The notes under the pieces are model-generated. The model saw nothing but the letters and a program-made list of their open reading frames with translations. It was not told the origin of the DNA and did not search any database. Shown here piece by piece: positions 1-5,695 of a stretch of DNA of 8,237 nucleotides. Made by a program: the position numbers and the translations under genes. This DNA is from Pseudomonadota bacterium. GTDB lineage: Bacteria; Pseudomonadota; Gammaproteobacteria; Burkholderiales; Rhodocyclaceae. Numbering within the stretch: position 1 is the first letter of the stretch; each line of letters begins with the position of its first letter. The stretch is from assembly GCA_023459095.1 (NCBI GenBank), contig JAEWVQ010000271.1:1-8237 (forward strand). Reading direction: 5' to 3'.

Positions 1-901
1 TGCTGTACTGCGCCATCACGCTGCCGTCCTCGTCGATCTGCAGCCCGCTCAATGCCCCCGAGGCATAGCCGTCGGTGCTGTTGGTGGTGGTCGTGGTGGT
101 GCCGGCGTACTGGGTGGTGCCGGTGTAATCGAACGCGACCGTGATGTCCGCCGAGCCGTTGGTGGTGGTCAGCGGCCCCAGCGTGTAAGCCGCGGTGGCG
201 CCGTCGAGCTTGCCGTCACCGGCGGCGAAGGTGAGCTGGTGCGGGCCGATCGGCGCCGCAGTGTCGCCGTCGAACACGTAATGCACATCGACTTCGTTCG
301 CCGCGGTCTTGCGGAAGTACTGGGTCACCGTGTGCTGGGCGCCGAGCGTGTCATAGACCACGGTCACCACCGAGCTGTTGAAGCTGGTCGGATCGAGCGG
401 ATCGAACGCTGCCGTGGGCACTTCCCAGTCCGCCGACAGGTTGCCGACGTAGTCCACCGAGGTGCTCGCCTTCGCCGGCACCTGGCCGGTGGTCACGCGC
501 AGGTCACCCATCGCGCCCAGTTCGTCGCTGCCCTCGACCGCGGCATAGCCCTGGACCTTGCGGCCGAAGCTATCGACCAGATAGCCCTCCTTGTCCTTGG
601 CGAAGATGCCGACCCGGGTATAGACCTCGGCGCCGGTGGCGTCGCGGGTGACGAAGAAGCCACCACCGCTGATCGCCACGTCGAGACTGCGTCCGGTGCT
701 GATGATGCCACCGCCGATCCCCAGGGTCTGGGTCAGCGACGACACCTCGACGCCGGTGGGTTGGACGTCGGCGTACATCGAGGCGAAATTGGCGCGGCTG
801 GACTTGAAGCCGTAGGTGCCGGTATTGGCGATGTTGTTGCTGATCGTATCCAGCTGGGTGTTGATCGCGTTGATGCCGGACAGGGCGATTTCGAAGCTCA
901 T
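1..901 (-). CDS. flgE: Flagellar hook protein FlgE, N-terminal 300 residues (cut by left edge)
   Basis: FlgE polymerises into the hook, the universal joint between rod and filament; it is exported by the flagellar type III apparatus and assembled under the FlgD cap. The frame opens at ATG 901 and runs without a stop off the left edge, giving 300 residues. Residues 19-41 hold the flagellar rod/hook N-terminal motif (TISNNIANTGTYGFK followed by SRANFAS). Residues 75-82 (DVAISGGG) with FFV are the usual entry to the D1 domain. Residues 260-300 (TGTTQYAG, then DGYASG and IDEDGSVMAQYS) match the return strand to the D0/D1 domains. About 100 C-terminal residues should lie outside the window, by comparison with the roughly 400-residue E. 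coli protein. A good ribosome site (AAAGGAAA, 908-915) sits 6 bases before the start, and the gene follows flgD by 26 bp. A run of six threonines at residues 268-273 is odd for this position. Confidence 0.96.
   Translation of the reverse strand, partial: MSFEIALSGINAINTQLDTISNNIANTGTYGFKSSRANFASMYADVQPTGVEVSSLTQTLGIGGGIISTGRSLDVAISGGGFFVTRDATGAEVYTRVGIFAKDKEGYLVDSFGRKVQGYAAVEGSDELGAMGDLRVTTGQVPAKASTSVDYVGNLSADWEVPTAAFDPLDPTSFNSSVVTVVYDTLGAQHTVTQYFRKTAANEVDVHYVFDGDTAAPIGPHQLTFAAGDGKLDGATAAYTLGPLTTTNGSADITVAFDYTGTTQYAGTTTTTTNSTDGYASGALSGLQIDEDGSVMAQYS
83..100 (-). repeat. Six-threonine codon run in flgE
   Basis: Six consecutive ACC/ACG codons (GGT/CGT on the plus strand) encode Thr268-273 of FlgE, just before the D1 return strand. 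The near-perfect trinucleotide run could change length by slippage in steps of one residue. Confidence 0.6.
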
Positions 902-927
902 GGTCGGTTTCCTTTGTTCAGCAGGGT

Positions 928-1599
928 TCAGCTGGATTGATTCGTGCCGCGGCCGTTGAAGCCGAGGATGGCGGCGGTGGATACGTCGCCGATGCCCGCG
1001 GCCTGCAGCACCACGCCGCCGCTGGCGGACAGGCGGACGCTCTGCAGCGCGGCATTGATGCCCACCGTGGGCGTTTCGCCGCTATCGGTGTCGACGCGGA
1101 TCGAATAGCTGCCGGCGGCGAGGCCGAGATCGGCGGGATCGAGGGTGAAATCCACCGCGCCGGCATTGCGCGCGCCCAGCTCGATGCGCTGTTCCTGCCC
1201 GGCCTGGGTCAGCACCACGGTCACCGACTTGGCACCGCTGGCGAGAATGAAGCGGCCGCTGACCGCTTCGTCGCCCAGGGTCACGGTGTCGGTGGCGACG
1301 GTGAGCTGCGAGCCCACCTGCGCGCCCAGCGCGAGCACCTGCAGGCTCTCGAGCATCGCCGCATTGGCCGAAGCCTGGCTCGCCAGGTTCTGCAGCGACT
1401 CCATCTGGGTGAGCTGGGTGAGCTGACCGACGAACTCGCTCGGGTCGGTCGGCTCCAGCGGGTTCTGGTTGCGGATCTGCGCCACCAGCAAGGTGGTGAA
1501 CAGCTTGGACGGGTCGTCCATCGCGCCGTTGGACGCCACCAGCGTGTTGCCGGCGGCGGACGACGAGCCCTGCGAGTAACTGGTATCGACGGTACTCAT
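928..1599 (-). CDS. flgD: Hook capping / basal-body rod modification protein FlgD
   Basis: FlgD forms the scaffold cap under which FlgE subunits polymerise into the hook; it is exported and later replaced. The 223-residue protein carries the FlgD N-terminal signature at residues 33-59: LFTTLLVAQIRNQNPLEP, then TDPSEFVGQL, followed by the Gln-rich QLTQLTQMESLQNL (59-72). Residues 88-125 (LALGAQVGSQLT to GRFILASGA) begin the beta-rich domain, and residues 162-215 form the tudor/FnIII-like C-terminal part. Length is in the normal range for the family (about 220-235). The ATG at 1599 has a strong ribosome site (GGGAGAGGG, 1608-1616) 8 bases upstream, inside the end of flgC; flgC stops 4 bp before this start, suggesting translational coupling. 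It lies between flgC and flgE, the standard order in flgBCDE operons. Identification is firm from the N-terminal motif and context. Confidence 0.96.
   Translation of the reverse strand: MSTVDTSYSQGSSSAAGNTLVASNGAMDDPSKLFTTLLVAQIRNQNPLEPTDPSEFVGQLTQLTQMESLQNLASQASANAAMLESLQVLALGAQVGSQLTVATDTVTLGDEAVSGRFILASGAKSVTVVLTQAGQEQRIELGARNAGAVDFTLDPADLGLAAGSYSIRVDTDSGETPTVGINAALQSVRLSASGGVVLQAAGIGDVSTAAILGFNGRGTNQSS
1407..1424 (-). repeat. Tandem 9-bp repeat in flgD
   Basis: GGGTGAGCT appears twice back to back on the plus strand (1407-1415, 1416-1424), encoding the repeated Gln-Leu-Thr of FlgD residues 59-65. The segment is normally Gln-rich in FlgD, so this is probably a harmless coding repeat. Confidence 0.5.
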
Positions 1600-1603
1600 G
1601 CGC

Positions 1604-2026
1604 TCAACCCTCTCCCAGGCGCAGCAGCGACTGCTGCATCGAACGCACCCGGCCCAGCACCTCGACGCTGGTCTCGAACGCGCGCGACGCCGACATCATG
1701 TCGGTCATCTCCGCCACGGTATTGACATTGGAATAAAACACGATCCCCTCCTCGTTGGCGAGCGGGTTGTCCGGCTCGTAGGCGCGGCGCAGCGGCTCGG
1801 TGCTCTCGACCACGTCGAGCACCTGCACACGGGCGCCGGCGACCTGCGCGCCGGCTTCCGCGCCCTCGAACAAGGTGGCGAACACCGGCTTGCGCGCGCG
1901 GTAGGCCTCGGCCTCGGCGCCGGCCGCGGTGTGCGCGTTGGCGAGGTTGCTGGCCACGGTGTTGAGTCGCACGGTCTGCGCGGCCATGGCCGAACCGGCG
2001 ATCTCCGCAATGCTTCTGAAAGACAT
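1604..2026 (-). CDS. flgC: Flagellar proximal rod protein FlgC
   Basis: FlgC is one of the proximal rod proteins that span the periplasm between the MS ring and the distal rod. The 140-residue product starts with the rod-family helix (AEIAGSAMAAQTVRLNTVAS at 7-26, then NLANAHT). It ends with the C-terminal signature YSNVNTVAEMTDMMSASRAF at 98-117, followed by the typical amphipathic helix ending QQSLLRLGEG. The usual FlgC motif here has proline before NVN (PNVN); this protein has SNVN, a small variation. Length fits the family (about 134-145). The ATG at 2026 has AAGGGG (2035-2040) 8 bases upstream, in the last codons of flgB, and begins 2 bp after the flgB stop. It is co-transcribed with flgB, flgD and flgE. 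Confidence 0.96.
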   Translation of the reverse strand: MSFRSIAEIAGSAMAAQTVRLNTVASNLANAHTAAGAEAEAYRARKPVFATLFEGAEAGAQVAGARVQVLDVVESTEPLRRAYEPDNPLANEEGIVFYSNVNTVAEMTDMMSASRAFETSVEVLGRVRSMQQSLLRLGEG

Positions 2027-2028
2027 GC

Positions 2029-2418
2029 TTATTGCCCCTTGATCGCCTCGGAGAGGCCCTTGATCTTCATGTTGACGAAGGTCAGACTGGTCTGGAAATC
2101 CGCCGCGTTCTGCGAAAATGCCGCCTGCTCGACGCCGATCTCCACGGTATTGCCGTCCTGCGACGGGCTGAACGGCACCCGGTACAGCATCTCCGCGCCT
2201 TCGGCGAACAGCGCGTCGGCGCCTGCCGAACCGCCACCCGTGCCGCTGTCGGCGCCCGCGGCGACACTGCGCAGCGTCGCCGCGAAATCGATGTCGCGCG
2301 CCTGATAGCCCGGCGTGCTGTCGTTCGCGATGTTCGATGCGAGAATCTTCGTGCGCTCGGCGCGCAATTTGAGCGCTTCCGGGTGTATCCCCAGCGCCTT
2401 GCCGAAATCGATAGCCAT
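2029..2418 (-). CDS. flgB: Flagellar proximal rod protein FlgB, first gene of the flgBCDE operon
   Basis: FlgB is the most membrane-proximal rod subunit, joined to the MS ring/FliE. The 129-residue product has the FlgB N-terminal pattern: ALGIHPEALKLRAERTKILA (8-27), then SNIANDSTPGYQARDIDF (28-45). Its C-terminal helix NAADFQTSLTFVNMKIKGLS (104-123) matches the usual FlgB ending. The frame stays open far upstream through flgA, but the ATG at 2418 is chosen because the protein alignment starts there, the length is typical (about 130-138) and a ribosome site GGGAG (2427-2431) sits 8 bases upstream. The start codon overlaps the divergent flgA start by two bases, so the flgB leader and promoter must lie inside flgA. 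Residues 52-68 form a Gly/Ala/Ser-rich loop, a variable spot in FlgB. Confidence 0.96.
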   Translation of the reverse strand: MAIDFGKALGIHPEALKLRAERTKILASNIANDSTPGYQARDIDFAATLRSVAAGADSGTGGGSAGADALFAEGAEMLYRVPFSPSQDGNTVEIGVEQAAFSQNAADFQTSLTFVNMKIKGLSEAIKGQ

Positions 2419-2419
2419 G
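2416..2419. promoter_or_regulatory. Shared CATG carrying the opposed start codons of flgB and flgA
   Basis: The palindrome CATG supplies ATG to flgA on the plus strand (2417-2419) and to flgB on the minus strand (2418-2416). The two genes therefore overlap by two bases. If the flgA ATG is right, each promoter and ribosome-binding region lies in the other's coding sequence. The flgB start is well supported; the flgA start is the uncertain half. Confidence 0.7.
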
Positions 2420-3181
2420 CCCTTATCTCCCACATTCACTCGCACATTCAAATCCGTGGCCGCCCTGCGCGCCCCAGCCGCCCTGCTCGTCGCCCTGCTC
2501 GCGCCAGCGACCGCGACCGCAGCCCCGGTGGCCGACGCGGTCGCGCGCGCCGCCCGCGCCCACGTCCTCGAGCAGGCCGAGCGCGCCGGACTGCACGCCG
2601 CGACGGTCACGCTCAAGGTCGTCGATGCCGAACGCGCGCTGCCGGCGTGCGCCACACCGCCGCAGATCGACGCCGCCGACACCCGCTTCCTCACCCGCAT
2701 GCGCTTTGCCGCGAGCTGCGGCAACGCCTGGCGCGAGGAGTTCGTGGTGCGCGCCGAGCTGTCGGCCGAGGTCGTCATCGCCAGCACCCGCATTGCCGCC
2801 AACCGCCCGATCGCGCCGGGCGACGTCGAAGTCGCGCACCGCGCGCTCAATGCCGCCGAGGCCGCGGCCTCCGACCCCGAAGCGGTAATCGGCCTCGCCA
2901 GCCGGCGCGCGCTGCGCGCCGGCCAGGTGGTCGATCCGCGCACGCTCAACCAACCGGTGCTGGTGCAGCGCGGCGCCGCGGTGAGCATCGTCGCGCGCAA
3001 CGGCCCGGTGCAGGTCAGCACCCGCGGCGAAGCCTTGGCCGCCGGCCGCGAAGGCGACCTCATCGAGGTCCGCAACACCGCGAGCGGCAAGGTGATCCGC
3101 GCCCGCGTCACCGACAGCAACGAGGTCGAGCCGGCCGACCTGCCGCCGAGCGTTCCGCCGAACCAGCCCATCGCGCGCTGA
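2417..3181 (+). CDS. flgA: Flagellar P-ring chaperone FlgA (SAF domain, periplasmic)
   Basis: FlgA is a Sec-exported periplasmic chaperone that helps FlgI assemble the P ring around the rod. Starting at ATG 2417 the product has 254 residues. A signal peptide is clear: basic residues up to Arg18, a hydrophobic core (APAALLVALLAPA, 19-31) and a probable cleavage after TATA near residue 35. Two cysteines (78 and 101) are placed as in FlgA disulphides. Residues about 119-185 (VVIASTRIAANRPIAPGDVE through ASRRALRAGQVVD) form the SAF domain. Residues 186-231 (RGAAVSIVARNGPVQVS, REGDLIEVRNTASGKVIRAR) are the conserved C-terminal beta domain, and a proline-rich tail follows. Neither ATG 2417 nor the alternative GTG at 2456, which would give a shorter but workable signal peptide, has a visible Shine-Dalgarno sequence, so the exact start is uncertain. 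It is divergent from flgB and convergent with the flgJ-like gene. Confidence 0.92.
   Translation: MPLSPTFTRTFKSVAALRAPAALLVALLAPATATAAPVADAVARAARAHVLEQAERAGLHAATVTLKVVDAERALPACATPPQIDAADTRFLTRMRFAASCGNAWREEFVVRAELSAEVVIASTRIAANRPIAPGDVEVAHRALNAAEAAASDPEAVIGLASRRALRAGQVVDPRTLNQPVLVQRGAAVSIVARNGPVQVSTRGEALAAGREGDLIEVRNTASGKVIRARVTDSNEVEPADLPPSVPPNQPIAR
2427..2431 (-). promoter_or_regulatory. flgB ribosome binding site, inside flgA
   Basis: Read on the minus strand this is GGGAG, 8 bases before the flgB ATG. It fixes the flgB start despite the long open frame upstream, and it is encoded within the fourth and fifth codons of flgA. Confidence 0.75.
2431..2450. repeat. Two direct copies of CACATTCA with a 12-bp period
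   Basis: CACATTCA occurs at 2431-2438 and again at 2443-2450, separated by CTCG. On the plus strand the repeat encodes the TFTRTFK part of the FlgA signal-peptide n-region. On the minus strand it lies 13-32 bases before the flgB start. Direct half-sites about one helical turn apart can bind a regulator, but the repeat may simply reflect the Thr-Phe codons. Confidence 0.5.
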
Positions 3182-3183
3182 CC

Positions 3184-3954
3184 TCAATCCCGTCGCCGCA
3201 GCTGCGCGGCGAGGCGGACGAGCTTGTCGGCATAGGCCGGATCGGTGGCATAGCCACCCGCCATCAGGCCCTGCGCATAGGCGCGGGCGTCGTCGCCGGC
3301 ATCGAGCGCGCCGCGATAACGCGGGTTGTCGAGCAGCAGCCGGGTGAAGTCGCGGAACGCGCTCGCCTGGTCGGGGTAGCTGCGGAAGCGCTCGTTGCGT
3401 TGCACCGCGACGCCGTCCTCGAATTCGGTGGTGCGCGCCTCGGCGACCGCGCCGCGCCACGCGCTCCCGGCCTTGATCCCGAACAGGTTGTGGCTGTCGC
3501 CGCCGTCGGCGCTGCGCAGCGGGCGCTGCCCCCAGCCGGACTCCAGCGCGGCCTGCGCGGCGACCAGTTGCGGTGCCACACCGAGGCGGCGCCCGGCTTC
3601 GCGTGCGGCAGGCGCGATGGCGTCGAGAAAGGCCTGCTGGCCAGCGTCATCGACGATCGCCAGCGCCTTCACCCCGAGGCCGTCGAGCGCGCCGAGGCCA
3701 TCGGCCGCACCCCGCGCCGTGGTCATGTCATCGGCCGACGGCCGGGCCTGGGCGCGCAGGCGATGGGCGAGCCCGGCCGCGCTCAGACTGGAGGCCGGCG
3801 AGCCACTTTCGATGAACTGTTCGATCTCGCCGCGCACCTCGTTCATCAGCGCGGAGAAAGCGCCCGCCGTCGCGCCACCGAAGGCTGGCGCGGCGATGGC
3901 GTCGGCGCCCACCGGCAGTGCCGCCGGATGCGTGGAAAACTCAGGCCGGAGCAT
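3184..3954 (-). CDS. flgJ: FlgJ-like flagellar muramidase lacking the rod-binding domain
   Basis: This 256-residue protein matches the C-terminal peptidoglycan-hydrolase half (GH73 glucosaminidase family) of FlgJ, which cuts the murein so that the rod can pass. The domain covers about residues 107-256. LVAAQAALESGWGQ (130-143) contains the expected catalytic Glu138; SHNLFGIKA (154-162), FRSYPD (190-195) and GGYATDPAYADKL (233-245) are the other family blocks. The first 100 residues (Ala/Gly/Asp-rich, with a helix around 34-50) do not show the usual FlgJ rod-scaffold domain, and no signal peptide is visible, so export would be through the flagellar type III channel. The start at ATG 3954 is supported by AAGGAG (3965-3970) 10 bases upstream; it overlaps the end of flgN by 14 bp. 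A longer in-frame opening to 4188 runs antisense-like through flgN and is rejected. It could be named a stand-alone flagellar glucosaminidase rather than FlgJ. Confidence 0.88.
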   Translation of the reverse strand: MLRPEFSTHPAALPVGADAIAAPAFGGATAGAFSALMNEVRGEIEQFIESGSPASSLSAAGLAHRLRAQARPSADDMTTARGAADGLGALDGLGVKALAIVDDAGQQAFLDAIAPAAREAGRRLGVAPQLVAAQAALESGWGQRPLRSADGGDSHNLFGIKAGSAWRGAVAEARTTEFEDGVAVQRNERFRSYPDQASAFRDFTRLLLDNPRYRGALDAGDDARAYAQGLMAGGYATDPAYADKLVRLAAQLRRRD

Positions 3955-4378
3955 AGATGTCGGACTCCTTGTGCAGCACGCGTTGCATGATCTCGTGCTG
4001 GTCCATGAGCAGCCGGCAGTTGCGCGCGTTGAGCGTCTTGCACTCCACCACGAGCACCTCGAGCGCACGCCACGCGGCCTGTGCGCGGGCACGCGCGGCC
4101 TCGCCGAGGAGCGCGAACACGCCGGCCATCGATGCCGGCTCGCCGACGTCGGCGACGCGACCGGCGAGCCGCCCGGCCAGGCGCACACGCTCGATGCGGC
4201 GCGCCTCCATCGACGCGGCGAGCGCGACGATGTGCTCGCCGACCTCGGTGATCGCGTCGCTGCGGTGGGCGAGCGCGGCTTCGAACTGGGCCTCGAGCAG
4301 CAGCTTCATCTGCCGGTAGTCGGCGAGATCGGCGACGATGCCGCGCACCACCGTCTCCAGGGCTTCCCTGCGCGTCAT
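3941..4378 (-). CDS. flgN: FlgN-family flagellar export chaperone
   Basis: FlgN is a cytoplasmic type III chaperone for the hook-filament junction proteins FlgK and FlgL. The 145-residue product is almost wholly helical, with no membrane segment. It has the FlgN layout: a long N-terminal coiled region (residues 8-70), a variable middle (70-95) and a C-terminal helix with the family's best-kept block, here KTLNARNCRLLMDQHEIMQR (114-133), the Asn-rich signature where FlgN binds its clients. Primary-sequence conservation in FlgN is low, so context carries weight: its ATG overlaps the flgM stop by 4 bp (ATGA), with GGAGG (4385-4389) 6 bases upstream, the usual flgM-flgN pairing. The flgJ-like gene overlaps its 3' end by 14 bp, so the three are probably translationally coupled. 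Confidence 0.9.
   Translation of the reverse strand: MTRREALETVVRGIVADLADYRQMKLLLEAQFEAALAHRSDAITEVGEHIVALAASMEARRIERVRLAGRLAGRVADVGEPASMAGVFALLGEAARARAQAAWRALEVLVVECKTLNARNCRLLMDQHEIMQRVLHKESDIYAPA
3965..3970 (-). promoter_or_regulatory. Ribosome binding site of the flgJ-like gene, inside flgN
   Basis: The minus-strand sequence AAGGAG lies 10 bases before ATG 3954, within the codons for the last residues of FlgN (HKESD region). It decides the start of the muramidase gene at 3954 over the upstream in-frame alternatives. Confidence 0.7.
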
Positions 4379-4656
4379 CCGCGGCCTCCGTGATGACGCT
4401 CGATGAGCCCGGCGAGCTTGGCCGGATCGAACGGAATCTCGCCGCGCGCGAGCGCCTCGCGCAGCGCCGCGACCTTGGCGTGATCGATGTCCGGCAAGTC
4501 TTTCAGTGCGGTCAGCGCCGACTGCAGCACCGCCGACTGCAGTTCGCCCGCGCCGGCCGTGGCCGCCGCGGCCGGGGTGGCGCGGTCGACTGCCGCCGCA
4601 TTCGATGCCGCGGCGCTGGCCGGCGCACCGATGGGGCCTGTGCCCATGATCTTCAT
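4375..4656 (-). CDS. flgM: Anti-sigma-28 factor FlgM
   Basis: FlgM binds FliA (sigma-28) and holds late flagellar genes off until it is secreted through the finished hook-basal body. The 93-residue protein has the family form: a short basic start (MKI), an unstructured Ala/Gly/Thr-rich N-terminal half (5-45) suited to export, and the sigma-binding C-terminal helices. Those helices contain DIDHAKVAALREALARGEIP (56-75) then FDPAKLAGLIERHH, fitting the FlgM pattern of ID..KV..LR.A...G...D..K.A..LI. The start at ATG 4656 is preferred to an in-frame ATG 27 bases upstream because AGAGG (4664-4668) precedes it by 7 bases. The MKI start also resembles many FlgM proteins. It follows motB by 39 bp on the same strand, with flgN directly downstream. 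Its target FliA is encoded three genes upstream in the same apparent unit. Confidence 0.93.
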   Translation of the reverse strand: MKIMGTGPIGAPASAAASNAAAVDRATPAAAATAGAGELQSAVLQSALTALKDLPDIDHAKVAALREALARGEIPFDPAKLAGLIERHHGGRG

Positions 4657-4695
4657 TCGTTCACCTCTTGCCCTGGTTCGCATCGCGTCACCGCC

Positions 4696-5679
4696 TCAGC
4701 GCGCCGCACCGACGGGGGCGCCACGCAGATTGCCGCGCAGCGCGTCGATGGCCTCGCGCTCCGGCAGCGCCGACTCGACCCCCTTCATCAGCGGAATGGT
4801 CTCGCCCGGCATGCCGAACATGGCGGCGGTCAGCCTCGCCTGCTCCGAGGTCAGGATCAGCAGTTCGATGCGGCGGTTCTTCGCCGCCGCGGTATTGGTA
4901 TCGTCGAGCGGCGCACGGTCGGCCATGCCGACCACCTGCAGCACGCTGCGCGTCGGCATGCCGCCCTGCATGAGTTGCAGGCGCGCGGCCATCGCGCGAT
5001 TGGTGGACAGCGTCCAGTTCGAGTACATCGAGCGCTCGCCGCCGGCGTACTGCAGGGAGTCGGTGTGGCCGACGACCAGCAGCTGGTTGTCGATCTGCGC
5101 GAACATCGGCCCCATCTCGCGCAGCAGCGCGCGGAAATGTTCGCTCGGTGTGGCACTGCCGCGTTCGAACATGCCTTTGCCCTCGGTGTCGTGCACCATC
5201 ACGCGCAGGCCGTAGGGCGTGACCACGGTCTGCAGGTTCGCCGCCAGCCCGGCCTGCTCGCTCAGGTGGGCGATGAAGCGCGCGAGCTCCTCCATGTCGT
5301 CGGCGGTTTCATAATGCGTCTTGACCAGCCGGTTGCTCGGCGTGAGCGGACGCGCTTCCGGCTGCGGATGGCGGTCGCCGACGTTTTCGCCGCGGCTCTG
5401 CACCGGATGGCGCTCGATCAGGCTGCCGCGCGGGCCACCGTTGTTGTCGAGCTTCACGCCGTCGTTGCCCTCCATCATCTTCGAGCCGGCATCCTGCAGA
5501 CTCATCTGCAGCTCCTCCTTGTCGCGCGCCGCCAATACCCATAGCACCAGGAACAGGCACATCAGCGCCAGACAGAAGTCGGCGAACGCGACCTTCCAGC
5601 TGCCCCCGTGCCCTTCGTCATCGTGCTTGCGCGAGACGCGCTTGACGACGGCCTCGTGTTCCTTGCCTTTTGCCGACAT
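4696..5679 (-). CDS. motB: Flagellar stator protein MotB (LafU type)
   Basis: MotB anchors the stator to peptidoglycan and lines the ion channel with MotA. The 327-residue protein has a short basic cytoplasmic tail (1-26) and one membrane helix (WKVAFADFCLALMCLFLVLWVLA, 28-50) containing the essential channel aspartate Asp34 (E. coli Asp32). A polar periplasmic linker (51-145) follows, then an OmpA-like peptidoglycan-binding domain: LRVMVHDTEGKGMFERGSA (158-176), VVGHTDSLQYAGGE (202-215), SNWTLSTNRAMAARLQ (220-235) and NRRIELLILT (268-277). A 48-residue tail follows. The YSNWxLSxxRA and VVGMA blocks are closer to E. coli MotB than to Na+-type PomB, which favours proton coupling; I infer this and it is not proven. 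No clear ribosome site precedes the ATG, 16 bp after motA, so translation may be coupled. The name lafU applies if this is the lateral system. Confidence 0.95.
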   Translation of the reverse strand: MSAKGKEHEAVVKRVSRKHDDEGHGGSWKVAFADFCLALMCLFLVLWVLAARDKEELQMSLQDAGSKMMEGNDGVKLDNNGGPRGSLIERHPVQSRGENVGDRHPQPEARPLTPSNRLVKTHYETADDMEELARFIAHLSEQAGLAANLQTVVTPYGLRVMVHDTEGKGMFERGSATPSEHFRALLREMGPMFAQIDNQLLVVGHTDSLQYAGGERSMYSNWTLSTNRAMAARLQLMQGGMPTRSVLQVVGMADRAPLDDTNTAAAKNRRIELLILTSEQARLTAAMFGMPGETIPLMKGVESALPEREAIDALRGNLRGAPVGAAR

Positions 5680-5695
5680 CGCCGTGCGCCGCCGT

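Noticed and set aside
937..1725. Plus-strand open frame opposite flgD
   Set aside because: Antisense shadow of flgD; composition is Gly/Ala/His/Arg-rich with no ribosome site or recognisable domain. Similar antisense frames opposite motB (4390-5544) and fliA (6579-7298) were dropped for the same reason.
2401..2408. GCCGAAAT as a sigma-28 -10 element for flgA
   Set aside because: No TAAA-like -35 element at the required distance upstream.
2315..2416. Upstream ATG extending FlgA by 34 residues
   Set aside because: The extension lies wholly antisense to flgB and would place a long polar segment before the signal peptide.
2410..2427. GATA-N10-TATC dyad over the flgA/flgB starts as an operator
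   Set aside because: Only four-base arms match and the centre is not the CATG centre; expected by chance.
2442..2455. GG-N10-GC spacing upstream of flgB as a sigma-54 promoter
   Set aside because: Only the GG and TGC positions fit the TGGCAC-N5-TTGC consensus, and the start point would fall inside the ribosome site; such spacing is common by chance in GC-rich DNA. A similar plus-strand match near 2382-2395 fails for the same reason.
2029..3171. Long minus-strand open frame continuing upstream of flgB through flgA
   Set aside because: Only the part from 2418 down matches FlgB; the upstream part is the antisense shadow of flgA, which has clear FlgA features, and is explained by high G+C.
3193..3212. 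Hairpin as a Rho-independent terminator for flgA or the flgJ-like gene
   Set aside because: The stem is perfect but short, lies within codons for the flgJ-like C-terminus and has no T-tract on either side.
2032..3990. Very long plus-strand open frame of about 650 codons
   Set aside because: It crosses flgB antisense, an out-of-frame part of flgA and the flgJ-like gene antisense; the translation is Arg/Ala/Gly-rich low-complexity with no family motif.
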